From assembly GCA_035493835.1 (NCBI GenBank), contig DATJHO010000008.1:1-45716 (forward strand): 45,716 nucleotides of DNA. Direction: 5' to 3'. Within the stretch, counting starts at the first letter, position 1. Every line of letters starts with the position of its first letter. Below the pieces are notes generated by a model. It was not told the origin of the DNA. It saw only the letters and a program-made list of their open reading frames with translations, and made no database searches. The position numbers and the translations under genes are program-made. Of this stretch, positions 26,418 to 34,957 are shown piece by piece. The stretch is from DASZTU01 sp035493835 (GTDB taxonomy: Bacteria; Pseudomonadota; Alphaproteobacteria; Rhizobiales; Devosiaceae).

Positions 26418-27427
26418 CCAGCTCACCCACTCAGCCGGCCGGCAATTTGGCGATCGAAGACCTGTCGGTCAATTTCAGGACGTTCGAGGGGACACTCAAC
26501 GTCCTCGACGGCATTAGCCTGTCAATCGCGGGCGGCGAGACCGTCGGCGTGGTGGGGGAGACCGGCTGCGGCAAATCCGTGCTGGCCAAGAGCGTCCTCG
26601 GCCTGCTGCCCAAGCGGACGACGCGCTACGAGGCGGGCTCGGTTCTATGGCAGGGCGAGAATCTGCTGAAAGCGAAAGCGCGGCGCCTGCGTCAGGTGCG
26701 CGGCGCGCAGATCGGCATGGTCTTCCAGGACCCGATGACCTTCCTCGATCCCCTCTACACCGCCGGCAGTTATCTGCTCGAGGCGATAAAGCACCGTGAC
26801 GAGGTCCGCGGGCGAACCTCGGCGCGGCATGACCGGCGCGCGGAAGCAGTCGCGCTGCTCGGGCGCCTCGGCCTGTCCGAACCCGAGCGGACTTTCGACA
26901 GCTATCCCGGCCAGCTTTCGGGCGGCATGCGTCAGCGCGTGTTGATTGCTGCAGCCATCGCCGGGGCGCCAAAACTGCTGATCGCCGATGAGCCGACGAC
27001 GGCGCTGGACGTCACCGTGCAGGCCCAGATCCTGCACATCCTTGCGGATCTGGTCAGCGCCGAGGGCATGAGCATCATGCTGATCTCGCACGATCTCGGT
27101 GTCATCGCTAGCGTGTGCCAGCGCATCGTGGTCATGTATGCCGGCACGGTCGTGGAGGCCGGCAGCAAGCGGGATGTGCTGGCGATGCCCGCCCATCCCT
27201 ACACCAAGGGCCTGATCGAAGCTGTGCCGAAGCTTGGCTATCCGCAGCAGCCGATCAAGGGCATGGCGGGGCAGACACCCAATCTGCTGCAAAGAACCAT
27301 CGGTTGCCGCTTCGCCGATCGTTGCCCGCGGGTTGGGGCGAGATGCCGCAGCGAAAAGCCGAATCTCGACGCGGTTGGCATCGGACACAAGGTCGCGTGC
27401 TTTTATCCGGAGCGCGCCGATGCCTGA
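26414..27427 (+). CDS. ABC transporter ATP-binding protein, DppD type
   Basis: A 337-residue ATPase with a GTG start overlapping the permease stop by four bases. Walker A is GETGCGKS, the Q-loop FQDPMTFLDPLYTAG, the signature LSGGMRQR, Walker B LLIADEPTTALDVTVQ, and the H-loop LISHDLGVIASV. The C-terminal peptide-transporter extension GCRFADRCPRVGARC is present. It overlaps the following ATPase gene by eight bases. The frame is open far upstream of 26414, but that part has no homology. Confidence 0.93.
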   Translation: MTSSPTQPAGNLAIEDLSVNFRTFEGTLNVLDGISLSIAGGETVGVVGETGCGKSVLAKSVLGLLPKRTTRYEAGSVLWQGENLLKAKARRLRQVRGAQIGMVFQDPMTFLDPLYTAGSYLLEAIKHRDEVRGRTSARHDRRAEAVALLGRLGLSEPERTFDSYPGQLSGGMRQRVLIAAAIAGAPKLLIADEPTTALDVTVQAQILHILADLVSAEGMSIMLISHDLGVIASVCQRIVVMYAGTVVEAGSKRDVLAMPAHPYTKGLIEAVPKLGYPQQPIKGMAGQTPNLLQRTIGCRFADRCPRVGARCRSEKPNLDAVGIGHKVACFYPERADA

Positions 27428-28238
27428 ATATGCAGCAGAGGCCGTCGGCCTGCGCAAGACGTTCACGGTCCCCGACGGCTTGTTCGCCAAGCGCACCGTG
27501 GCGGCGGTGGACGATGTCAACTTCCGGCTGGAGCGAGGCGAGAGTGTCGGCCTCGTCGGCGAGTCGGGCTCGGGCAAATCCACCGTCGGCCGGCTGCTGC
27601 TGGGTCTCATCAAGCCGAGCGATGGCGACGTTCGGGTACTCGGTCGCGACATCGCAGGCATGAGGTCGCGGGAATTGCGCGAGCTGCGGCGTGACATCCA
27701 GATCGTGTTCCAGAACCCGCACACGGCGCTCCATCCCAGGATGAACGTAGCCCGCGCGCTGGCCGAACCCCTCTACATTCAGGGCGGGGCCGGGCGCGAC
27801 CAGATCCGCCGGCGGATCTCTGAGATGATCGACGTGATCAGCTTGCCGGAGAGCTTCCTCGGGCGCTATCCGCACGAATTGTCAGGCGGCCAGAAGCAGC
27901 GCATTTGCATCGCCCGCGCGCTAATGCTGCGGCCCAAGATCCTGGTCCTCGACGAGCCGACCTCGGCGCTCGATGTTTCCGTCCAGGCCCAGATTCTCGA
28001 ATTCCTGCAGCAGCTCCGCGCCGAGTTCGGGCTGACCTACCTGTTCATTTCGCACAACCTTGCGGTTGTTCAGGCGATGTGCTCCCGCATCCTCGTGATG
28101 TACCGCGGCAAGCTGGTGGAGGAGGGGGCGTCGCAACAGGTCCTGACCTCTCCGGCCCACGCCTACACGCGCCGGCTGCTCTCGGCCACGCTCGAGCCGA
28201 CGCCTGACGCTCGCCTGCCCATCCTGCAGCCGGAATAA
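27420..28238 (+). CDS. ABC transporter ATP-binding protein, DppF type
   Basis: A 272-residue ATPase. The N-terminus AVGLRKTFTVPDGLFAKRTVAAVDDVNFRL is DppF-like, Walker A is GESGSGKS, the Q-loop VFQNPHTALHPRMNV, the signature LSGGQKQR, Walker B ILVLDEPTSALDVSVQ and the H-loop ISHNLAVVQAM. It is shorter than the first DppF of the window because it ends soon after AHAYTRRLLSATLE and lacks the C-terminal Cys-containing peptide-transporter extension. That truncation is compatible with function and is seen in some family members. Confidence 0.9.
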   Translation: MPEYAAEAVGLRKTFTVPDGLFAKRTVAAVDDVNFRLERGESVGLVGESGSGKSTVGRLLLGLIKPSDGDVRVLGRDIAGMRSRELRELRRDIQIVFQNPHTALHPRMNVARALAEPLYIQGGAGRDQIRRRISEMIDVISLPESFLGRYPHELSGGQKQRICIARALMLRPKILVLDEPTSALDVSVQAQILEFLQQLRAEFGLTYLFISHNLAVVQAMCSRILVMYRGKLVEEGASQQVLTSPAHAYTRRLLSATLEPTPDARLPILQPE

Positions 28239-28292
28239 CGCTGAACTTCAGTGTCGGCCAACGGCAACAACAAGAACAACGAAAGACTACCC

Positions 28293-29552
28293 ATGACTAC
28301 GCGGTATCGCAGCGATGACAGCATTGCCATCATCGGGGCCGGCATTATCGGCGTCTCAATCGGCTGGCATCTGATCAAGCGCGGTTTTCCCGTGGTGATC
28401 TACGACCCGAACGAGCCGGGCAGCGGCTGTTCTTCGGGCAATGCCGGGGCGATCAGCCCGGGGTCGGTCGTGCCGCTGGCGATGCCGGGCCTGCTCGCCT
28501 CCGTACCCGGGATGATGCTCAACCCGGCCGGCGCGCTGCACATTCCGATGCGCTACTGGCTCGCCGCCTTCCCCTGGCTGGCGCGCTTCGTAGCGGCCGC
28601 GCGGCCCTCTCGGGTGCTTGAGATTTCGACTGCCCTTTCAGCGTTCTACGGCAATGCCATCGATCATCACGTCCGCCTGCTCACCGAGGTGGGCGCGCTC
28701 GATGTCATCCGGCAGACGGGCCAATTGCACCTCTATCGCAGCCGGCAGCACCTCCAGGAGAACCAGGGTGACTGGAAGCTGCGGGCCTCGCATGGCGTCG
28801 AGTTCGAGATCATGGATCGCGCCGGCATCGAGGCGCTCGAGCCGCAGGTGGGCGAGGCCTACCAGGTCGGCGTCTTTCTGCCCAAAGCGGCCATGAGCGT
28901 AAATCCCCTTCGGCAAGTCAGGGCGATCGCATCTGCGGTGGCGGGCGTCGGCGCGGAGTTCAGGCGTGAGCGCGTACGCGCCATCGAGCATGACGGCGAC
29001 ACGATCACCGGTGTCACCAGCGAGAGCGGATCGCGTCGTCACCGCGCGGTGGTTGTGGCGGCGGGTGCCTGGTCGGCGACGCTGCTGCGCGGCTTGGGCT
29101 ATAAGGTGCCGCTCGAGGCGCAGCGCGGCTATCATGTCGATTTCCGTAACTCAAACATTTCCCTCAGCCGGCCCATCGTCCCAGCGGACCGAAAAGTTTT
29201 TATCACCCCAATGGAGACGGGGCTTCGGGTCGCTGGAACGGTGGAAATAGCGGGCCTCGAGGCGTCGCCTTCCGAAGCGCGTGCCAAGCTTCTCTACAAT
29301 GATCTGAAGGCTGCGCTGCCCTCGGCCAGCGTCGCGCAGCCGGATCCGTCCTGGATGGGCCATCGCCCGTGCTTGCCCGACTCGCTCCCGGTGATCGGCG
29401 AGACGCAGCGTTGGCCCGGGCTGATGTGCGCCTTTGGTCACGGCCACCTGGGATTGTCTGCATCGGCCGTAACGGGGGACCTCGTTGGTCGACTCCTCGC
29501 GGGGGAACCGAGCCTGCTCAACATGCACCCCTTTCGCCTTGAACGCTTCTAA
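28293..29552 (+). CDS. FAD-dependent D-amino-acid dehydrogenase (DadA-like)
   Basis: A 419-residue DAO-fold flavoenzyme. The N-terminal Rossmann motif is IAIIGAGIIGVSIGWHLIKRGFPVVIYD (about 11-38), followed by SGCSSGNAGAISPGSVVPLAMPG, which is typical of DadA. The substrate/FAD region PLEAQRGYHVDF and C-terminal MGHRPCLPDSLPVIGE..GHGHLGLS are also DadA features. It should oxidise a D-amino acid to a 2-oxo acid and pass electrons to the respiratory chain. ATG 28293 is preferred; an in-frame GTG at 28251 would add 14 low-complexity residues (SANGNNKNNERLP). As the last gene of the hydantoinase operon it suggests the ring-opened product is a D-amino acid. Confidence 0.88.
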   Translation: MTTRYRSDDSIAIIGAGIIGVSIGWHLIKRGFPVVIYDPNEPGSGCSSGNAGAISPGSVVPLAMPGLLASVPGMMLNPAGALHIPMRYWLAAFPWLARFVAAARPSRVLEISTALSAFYGNAIDHHVRLLTEVGALDVIRQTGQLHLYRSRQHLQENQGDWKLRASHGVEFEIMDRAGIEALEPQVGEAYQVGVFLPKAAMSVNPLRQVRAIASAVAGVGAEFRRERVRAIEHDGDTITGVTSESGSRRHRAVVVAAGAWSATLLRGLGYKVPLEAQRGYHVDFRNSNISLSRPIVPADRKVFITPMETGLRVAGTVEIAGLEASPSEARAKLLYNDLKAALPSASVAQPDPSWMGHRPCLPDSLPVIGETQRWPGLMCAFGHGHLGLSASAVTGDLVGRLLAGEPSLLNMHPFRLERF

Positions 29553-29570
29553 GGCGATTGCGTCGGGACG

Positions 29571-29589
29571 GCAGCGCCTTTGGCGCTGC
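29571..29589 (+). terminator. GC-rich hairpin at the end of the hydantoinase operon
   Basis: GCAGCGCC-TTT-GGCGCTGC is a perfect 8-bp hairpin 18 bases after the DadA-like stop, extended by outer pairing (GACGG near 29567, CCGTC downstream). There is no T-run after it, so it may stabilise the 3' end rather than terminate on its own. Confidence 0.45.
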
Positions 29590-29636
29590 AGCCGCGCCGT
29601 CGAGGACACGCGGCCATCTCACAGGAGCAAAGGCAG

Positions 29637-29681
29637 AAAAAAGGCTGCTCGGGCGCACTGGAGAGTTTGGCCCGAGCAGCC
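29637..29681 (-). terminator. Orphan Rho-independent terminator reading leftwards
   Basis: GGCTGCTCGGGC (29643-29654) and GCCCGAGCAGCC (29670-29681) form a perfect 12-bp stem with a 15-base loop. Six A residues at 29637-29642 give a T6 tract directly after the stem on the minus strand, the standard layout of an intrinsic terminator for leftward transcription. No leftward gene precedes it: the flanking genes are both on the plus strand. See the matching finding for the small-RNA hypothesis. Confidence 0.7.
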
Positions 29682-29743
29682 GTGCCGAGGAGAGGGAGGA
29701 TCTGCGGCGAGATCTTTATGGGCCGGTTTTCCCGGGGCGCTGA

Positions 29744-29760
29744 TTGGACATTTTGTCCAA
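29744..29760. promoter_or_regulatory. Palindrome, possible regulator binding site
   Basis: TTGGACA-TTT-TGTCCAA is a perfect inverted repeat with 7-bp arms in the 297-base gap between the DadA-like and ArsR genes. It lies about 90 bases before the ArsR start, in an AT-richer part of the gap. Which protein binds is unknown. Confidence 0.4.
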
Positions 29761-29788
29761 CCGTCTTTGTGCCGCGCCATGTGATGGC

Positions 29789-29828
29789 TTGACCCACCCA
29801 TATCTCGGCGGTTATATGTACATTTATA
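29789..29828 (+). promoter_or_regulatory. Promoter and probable autoregulatory operator of the ArsR operon
   Basis: TTGACC (29789-29794) as -35 and TATATG (29813-29818) as -10 are 18 bases apart. The -10 overlaps the palindrome-like TTATATGTACATTTATA (29812-29828), whose core ATGTACAT is a perfect 8-base palindrome. AT-rich palindromes over the promoter are usual for ArsR repressors, so autoregulation is inferred. Confidence 0.45.
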
Positions 29829-29849
29829 GCCAGCGGGTTATTGATCTGA

Positions 29850-30173
29850 ATGCTGAACACCCATGATGTGCTCTTCAGAACGCTCGCCGATCCGACGCGG
29901 CGGGCAATCTTCGAGCGGTTGTGCCGCCACGGCGAGCAGACCGTCGGGGCGCTCACGGCGCAGGCCGGGGTCTCGCAACCGGCCGTCTCGAAGCACCTGG
30001 GGGTTTTGAAGCAGGCGGGGCTCGTGCGCGACCGCCACGCGGGTCGCCAGACGCATTATAGCGCCCAACTCGGAGCGCTGGCCCCGCTGATCGACTGGAC
30101 CAGCCAGATGGCCGGCTTCTGGGAGAGCCGGTTCGATGATCTCGAAGATCTGCTCAAAAGAATGGACCAATGA
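29850..30173 (+). CDS. ArsR-family winged-helix regulator (SRPBCC-linked type)
   Basis: A 107-residue regulator. The HTH is LADPTRRAIFERLCRHGEQTVGALTAQAGVSQPAVSKHLGVLKQAGLV (about 12-60), followed by the beta-wing RDRHAGRQTHYSA. There are no Cys residues forming an ArsR metal site, so it is the non-metal kind that is usually paired with an SRPBCC protein. Its stop overlaps the next ATG (ATGA). It is the first of four co-oriented small genes and probably represses them and itself. Confidence 0.92.
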   Translation: MLNTHDVLFRTLADPTRRAIFERLCRHGEQTVGALTAQAGVSQPAVSKHLGVLKQAGLVRDRHAGRQTHYSAQLGALAPLIDWTSQMAGFWESRFDDLEDLLKRMDQ

Positions 30174-30595
30174 CCGATCCCGGGACCGAAACGCGCTCCG
30201 TCATTGTCGAGCGGGAGATCGCTTTTCCGCCCGAAAAGATCTGGCGCGCTCTCACGCAACCGCACCTCTTGGAGGAGTGGCTCATGAAAAACGATTTTGA
30301 GCCTGTCGTGGGTCATCGCTTCAATCTTCGAAGGAACCCCAAGCCCGATGTGAGCATCGTCATCGATTGCGAGATCCTCGAAGTCGAGCCGAACAAGACC
30401 CTCTCCTATAGTTGGGCGGCCTATGGCCTCGAGAGTGTCGTCACTTTCACGCTCATCCCCACAGGCACCGGAACCCGCCTGCGCATGGAACAGTCGGGTT
30501 TTCGGCCGGACCAGCAGCAGGCCTACAAGGGCGCCAAAGCCGGCTGGCAGCAGTTTCTTGCTGCCCTGGAGGACGTTTTGGCGCGGATGGATTGA
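30170..30595 (+). CDS. SRPBCC (AHSA1-like) domain protein
   Basis: A 141-residue START-fold protein. The N-terminus VIVEREIAFPPEKIWRALTQPHLLEEWLM and the middle EVEPNKTLSYSWAAYGLESVVTFTLIPTGTGTRLRMEQSGF, ending in GAKAGWQQFLAALEDVLARM, are characteristic of AHSA1-type ligand-binding proteins. It overlaps the ArsR gene by four bases, the arrangement commonly seen for this pair. The ligand is unknown; it may bind a hydrophobic small molecule or support stress adaptation. Confidence 0.9.
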   Translation: MTDPGTETRSVIVEREIAFPPEKIWRALTQPHLLEEWLMKNDFEPVVGHRFNLRRNPKPDVSIVIDCEILEVEPNKTLSYSWAAYGLESVVTFTLIPTGTGTRLRMEQSGFRPDQQQAYKGAKAGWQQFLAALEDVLARMD

Positions 30596-30618
30596 AGTCT
30601 GACAAGAGGAGGACAGAA

Positions 30619-31008
30619 ATGAAGATCAAGCTGACCAGCGTCTACGTCGACGACCAGGAAAAGGCCCTGCAGTTTTATACCGAGATCTTGGGCCTGGCCA
30701 AGAAGGCCGATTTCAGCAATGGGCCCTATCGGTGGCTGACCGTGGCCTCGCCCGAGGAGCCGGATGGCACCGAGCTGCAACTGGCGGCCAACGACAATCC
30801 GGCGGCCAAGGCCTATCAGCAGGCCATCTTCCAGCAGGGCCAGCCCGCGATCATGTTCTTTTCCGACGACGTCAAGGGCGACTACGAGCGCATCACGACG
30901 CGCGGCGGCGCGTTCACCATGCCGCCAACCGATGTGACCGGCTCGACCATCGCCCAGCTCACCGATGGCTGCGGCAACCTCGTCCAGATCACGCAACTGC
31001 GCTGGTAG
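30619..31008 (+). CDS. VOC-family (glyoxalase/bleomycin-resistance fold) protein
   Basis: A 129-residue single-domain VOC protein. The start ATG 30619 has AGGAGG ten bases upstream; the frame is open further upstream without homology. It begins KLTSVYVDDQEKALQFYTEILGLAKKADF, continues with RWLTVASPEEPDGTELQL, and ends GSTIAQLTDGCGNLVQITQ, the usual VOC frame. It may act on an electrophile or drug, or be a binding protein. It is the third gene of the ArsR operon. Confidence 0.9.
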   Translation: MKIKLTSVYVDDQEKALQFYTEILGLAKKADFSNGPYRWLTVASPEEPDGTELQLAANDNPAAKAYQQAIFQQGQPAIMFFSDDVKGDYERITTRGGAFTMPPTDVTGSTIAQLTDGCGNLVQITQLRW

Positions 31009-31012
31009 CGCC

Positions 31013-31425
31013 ATGACTGCATCGGAACAGATCGATCAGCTGATCGCCGGTCTTTCGGATTGGCGGGGCCAGACGCTGGCCAGCCTCCGCAAGACCATCC
31101 TCGAGGCCGACCCGGAGATCATCGAGGAATGGAAATGGATGGGAAGCCCGGTGTGGTCGCGTGACGGCATGATCGCGGTCGGCAACGCCCACAAAGACAA
31201 GATAAAGCTGACCTTTTCCCAGGGGGCGAGCCTCAAGGATCCCGACGGGCTCTTCAACGCGGGGCTGGGGGGCGGCGTGTGGCGGGCGATCGATGTTTTC
31301 GAGGGCGATGAGATCGATGAGCGGGCACTCAAGGATCTCGTCCGCGCCGCCATTGAGCACAATCAGCTCAAGCTGATGCTGAAGGCGGCGGGCAAGCGCG
31401 CGAAGGTCAGTAAAAGCAAAGGAGC

Positions 31426-31429
<4 letters not shown>
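31013..31429 (+). CDS. DUF1801-family protein
   Basis: A 138-residue protein. The N-terminal part ASEQIDQLIAGLSDWRGQTLASLRKTILEADPEIIEEWKWMGSPVWSRDGMIAVGNAHKDKIKLTFSQGASLKDP is the DUF1801 (YdhG-like) fold with its EEWKWGSP-type core, and the C-terminus is Lys-rich. It starts four bases after the VOC gene. Its TAG shares the tetranucleotide CTAG with the TAG of the oppositely oriented ATPase gene. No biochemical function is established; it often travels with SRPBCC and VOC proteins. Confidence 0.88.
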
Positions 31430-32471
<1,042 letters not shown>

Positions 32472-32475
<4 letters not shown>

Positions 32476-33224
32476 GCGCCGGCTTCCGCTTCCGCGTGCC
32501 GCGCCCGAACGGCGATTGCAAGGCTCGGCCGGTCGGTCGTCAGCACTTTTACGCCAAGGTCGAAGGCCTTTTCGAGCCGCGCCATGTCATGGGCCGCCCA
32601 GACGCCGAACTCGAGCCCCGCCGCCTGGATGGCAGCCATGAGTTCCGCATCGGCGGTGTCGATGTTGACGCCGATCTCCGGCACGCCGTGGGCCAGCGCC
32701 ACCTCGATCACCGCCTCCGTCCCCAGCTGGCGCAGCACGGCCGGGCTGACGAGCCAGAGCCGGGGTCGTTCGGTCGCGGCCGCCAGCGCATCGAGCGAGG
32801 CGACAAGAAAGGACGAAAAGCCGGTCCGCTCCAGCATGCCCTCAGCCCTGAGGCACTCGATCACGCGCGGCACGAAGTCCGGGTAGGGGATGCCGTTCCG
32901 GTCCGGCTTGATCTCGCAGCGGAAGTTCACCGTGCTCGGACGGTAGAGGGCGCAAAGCTCCTGCAGCGTCAGCGGATGGCCGCCTTCGCCATAGTCGATC
33001 ACGGCCGCGCGCACGTCCGCCGAGGTCATTTCGGCGATGGCGCCGGCCCGGTCCGTGGTGCGGTCGAGGACGGCATCGTGATGAACGATGATTGTGCCGT
33101 CGAGGGTTGGGTGGACGTCGAACTCCACCTCTTCCACTGCCAGCCGTGCCGTCGCAGCAAAACCGCGCGGCGTGCTGTCGCCGAATTCCAGCGTGCCGCC
33201 GCGATGCGAAGCGATGCGTGTCAT
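32472..33224 (-). CDS. Glycerophosphodiester phosphodiesterase (UgpQ-like)
   Basis: A 250-residue GDPD. The catalytic and metal motifs are ASHRGG (HR), VEEVEFDVHPTLDGTIIVHHDAVLDRTTD (E.D and HHD) and the RCEIKPD segment, with a C-terminal GVWAAHDMARLEKAFDLGVKVLTTDRPS. ATG 33224 with AGGAG seven bases upstream is preferred to the TTG at 33230. It would release glycerol-3-phosphate from glycerophosphodiesters imported or generated by the neighbouring transporter. No signal peptide is present, so it acts in the cytoplasm. Confidence 0.9.
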
Positions 33225-33237
33225 GCCCAAACTCCTG

Positions 33238-34047
33238 TTATTTCAAGGCGCCGGCAGTAATGCCGCGCACCAGATGGCGTTCCACCAGCGCGAAGCCGGC
33301 GATCACCGGCAGCAAGGAGATCGTCGAGGCCGCCATCACCAGCGGCCAATCGATCAGTCCTTCGCCCGCGTTCAACTTGTACAGCCGGGTGAGCCCGATC
33401 TGCAGCGTAAAGAGATCATCATTGTTGATGGCGACGAGCGGCCAGATATAGCTGTTCCACTCGCCAAGGAAGATGAAGAGGCCCATCGAGAGGATCGCCG
33501 GCCGCGCGATCGGCACGATGACCCGCCACAGCACCTTCAGCGGGGTTGCGCCGTCCATATAGGCCGCTTCGTCGAGCGCGCGCGGAATGCCGCGGATATA
33601 TTGCCTCAGGAAGAAGGCCGCAAAGCCGTTGCCGACCGCCGGCAGGATCAGCCCCGCATAGCTATCGAGCAACCCCGCCTGGGCGAGGGTCAGATAGTTC
33701 GGAATGAGCGTGATGTGGCTGGGGATCATCAGCGTCGCCACGGTGGCCGCAAAGAGAAAGTTCCCACCCGGAAAGCGGAAGCGGGCGAAAGCGAAGGCGG
33801 CAGCGGTGGCTACCGACAGCCCCGCCACGGTCACCACGCCCGAAACGATCAGGCTGTTGAGCAAATAGCGCAGGAAATGGAACTGACCGATCGCGTTCCC
33901 GTAATTGCCCACGGTGAATTCAAGCCCACCGCTATAATAGGCATGGGCCGTCTGGAACGAGAGCCAGATGCTGTAGAGCACGGGCAGCAGGAACAGCAGC
34001 CCGCCCGCCAGCGCGAGGATGGTCAGCGCCGGCCGCTCAGGCTTCAT
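33238..34047 (-). CDS. ABC transporter permease, CUT1 type (UgpE/MalG-like)
   Basis: A 269-residue inner-membrane permease. Six helices are visible, beginning LTILALAGGLLFLLPVLYSIWLSFQT. The EAA loop EAAYMDGATPLKVLWRVIVPIARPAILSMGLFIFLGEWNSYIWPLV is the hallmark of MalG/UgpE proteins. The start lies 11 bases inside the 3' end of the companion permease gene. It ends 13 bases before the GDPD start. Confidence 0.92.
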   Translation of the reverse strand: MKPERPALTILALAGGLLFLLPVLYSIWLSFQTAHAYYSGGLEFTVGNYGNAIGQFHFLRYLLNSLIVSGVVTVAGLSVATAAAFAFARFRFPGGNFLFAATVATLMIPSHITLIPNYLTLAQAGLLDSYAGLILPAVGNGFAAFFLRQYIRGIPRALDEAAYMDGATPLKVLWRVIVPIARPAILSMGLFIFLGEWNSYIWPLVAINNDDLFTLQIGLTRLYKLNAGEGLIDWPLVMAASTISLLPVIAGFALVERHLVRGITAGALK

Positions 34048-34954
34048 AATGCACCTTTTGGCCGATCACGCGCGCCTTGAGCAGGGCCAGCACGATGAGA
34101 AAGGCAAAGAGCAGCACGGCGAGCGCCGAGCCCGTGCCGATGTTGAAGAGCGTAAAGCCCACCCGGTAAAGCATGTTCACCAAGACGTCGGTGGCGCCCG
34201 CCGGCCCCCCTTCGGTCATCACATCGACGATGGTGAAGACCTGGAAGGCGTCGATCACCGAGACGATCAGCAGAAAATAGGTCGTTGGCATCACCAGCGG
34301 GAAGGTGACGCGCCGGAAGACGTGCCACCGCCGCCCGCCATCGACCGCCGCCGCGTCATAGAGCTCGCGCGGTACCGCCTGCAGCGCAGCGACATAGATC
34401 ACCACGTCGTAGCCCAGCTGCTTCCAGGTGTTCACCGCAATCAGGACGCCGAGCGATACGCCCGGATCCTGCATCCAGGCGATTTTCGGCAGGCCGATGG
34501 CGTGAAGCAGGGCATTGGCAAAACCGTAATCGGTCGAGAAAAACCACGAGAAGACGACGCCAATCGAGACGGCCGAGGTAACCGACGGCAAAAACAGCGC
34601 CCCGCGCAAAATGCGAGCCGAAGCGGTTTGGCGCGACAGATAGGAGGCGACGGCCAAGGCGAGGCCGAGCCTCAGCGGCACGGAGACCACGGCGAAGATC
34701 GTCGTGACCCGCAGGGAGTTCCAGAAATCATACGAGGAGAGCAGCTCGGCATAGTTCGCCAGCCCCACGAACGGCATGTCCGGCGACAGGAAGTCCCAGG
34801 TGTGGACGCTGAGATAGAGGCTGACCCCGATCGGCACATAGGTGAAGACCGCGAGAAACGCGATCAGCGGCAGCACCAGCAGATAGGGGATGAATTTGCT
34901 CTGCATCAGAAGGCATGCCGCACGCCCCGGAGGGCGCGCTGCAATATCACACAT
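34037..34954 (-). CDS. ABC transporter permease, CUT1 type (UgpA/MalF-like)
   Basis: A 305-residue inner-membrane permease. The first helix is FIPYLLVLPLIAFLAVFTYVPIGVSLYLS, followed by FVGLANYAELLSSYDFWNSLRVTTIFAVVSVPLRLGLALAVA and the EAA loop YDAAAVDGGRRWHVFRRVTFPLVMPTTYFLLIVSVIDAFQVFTIV. Two starts are possible: ATG 34954, three bases after the binding-protein stop, and ATG 34906, which gives the more typical short N-terminus MQSKFIPYL. Neither has a strong ribosome-binding site; the longer form is listed because of its spacing. Confidence 0.88.
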   Translation of the reverse strand: MCDIAARPPGRAACLLMQSKFIPYLLVLPLIAFLAVFTYVPIGVSLYLSVHTWDFLSPDMPFVGLANYAELLSSYDFWNSLRVTTIFAVVSVPLRLGLALAVASYLSRQTASARILRGALFLPSVTSAVSIGVVFSWFFSTDYGFANALLHAIGLPKIAWMQDPGVSLGVLIAVNTWKQLGYDVVIYVAALQAVPRELYDAAAVDGGRRWHVFRRVTFPLVMPTTYFLLIVSVIDAFQVFTIVDVMTEGGPAGATDVLVNMLYRVGFTLFNIGTGSALAVLLFAFLIVLALLKARVIGQKVHYEA

Positions 34955-34957
34955 AAC

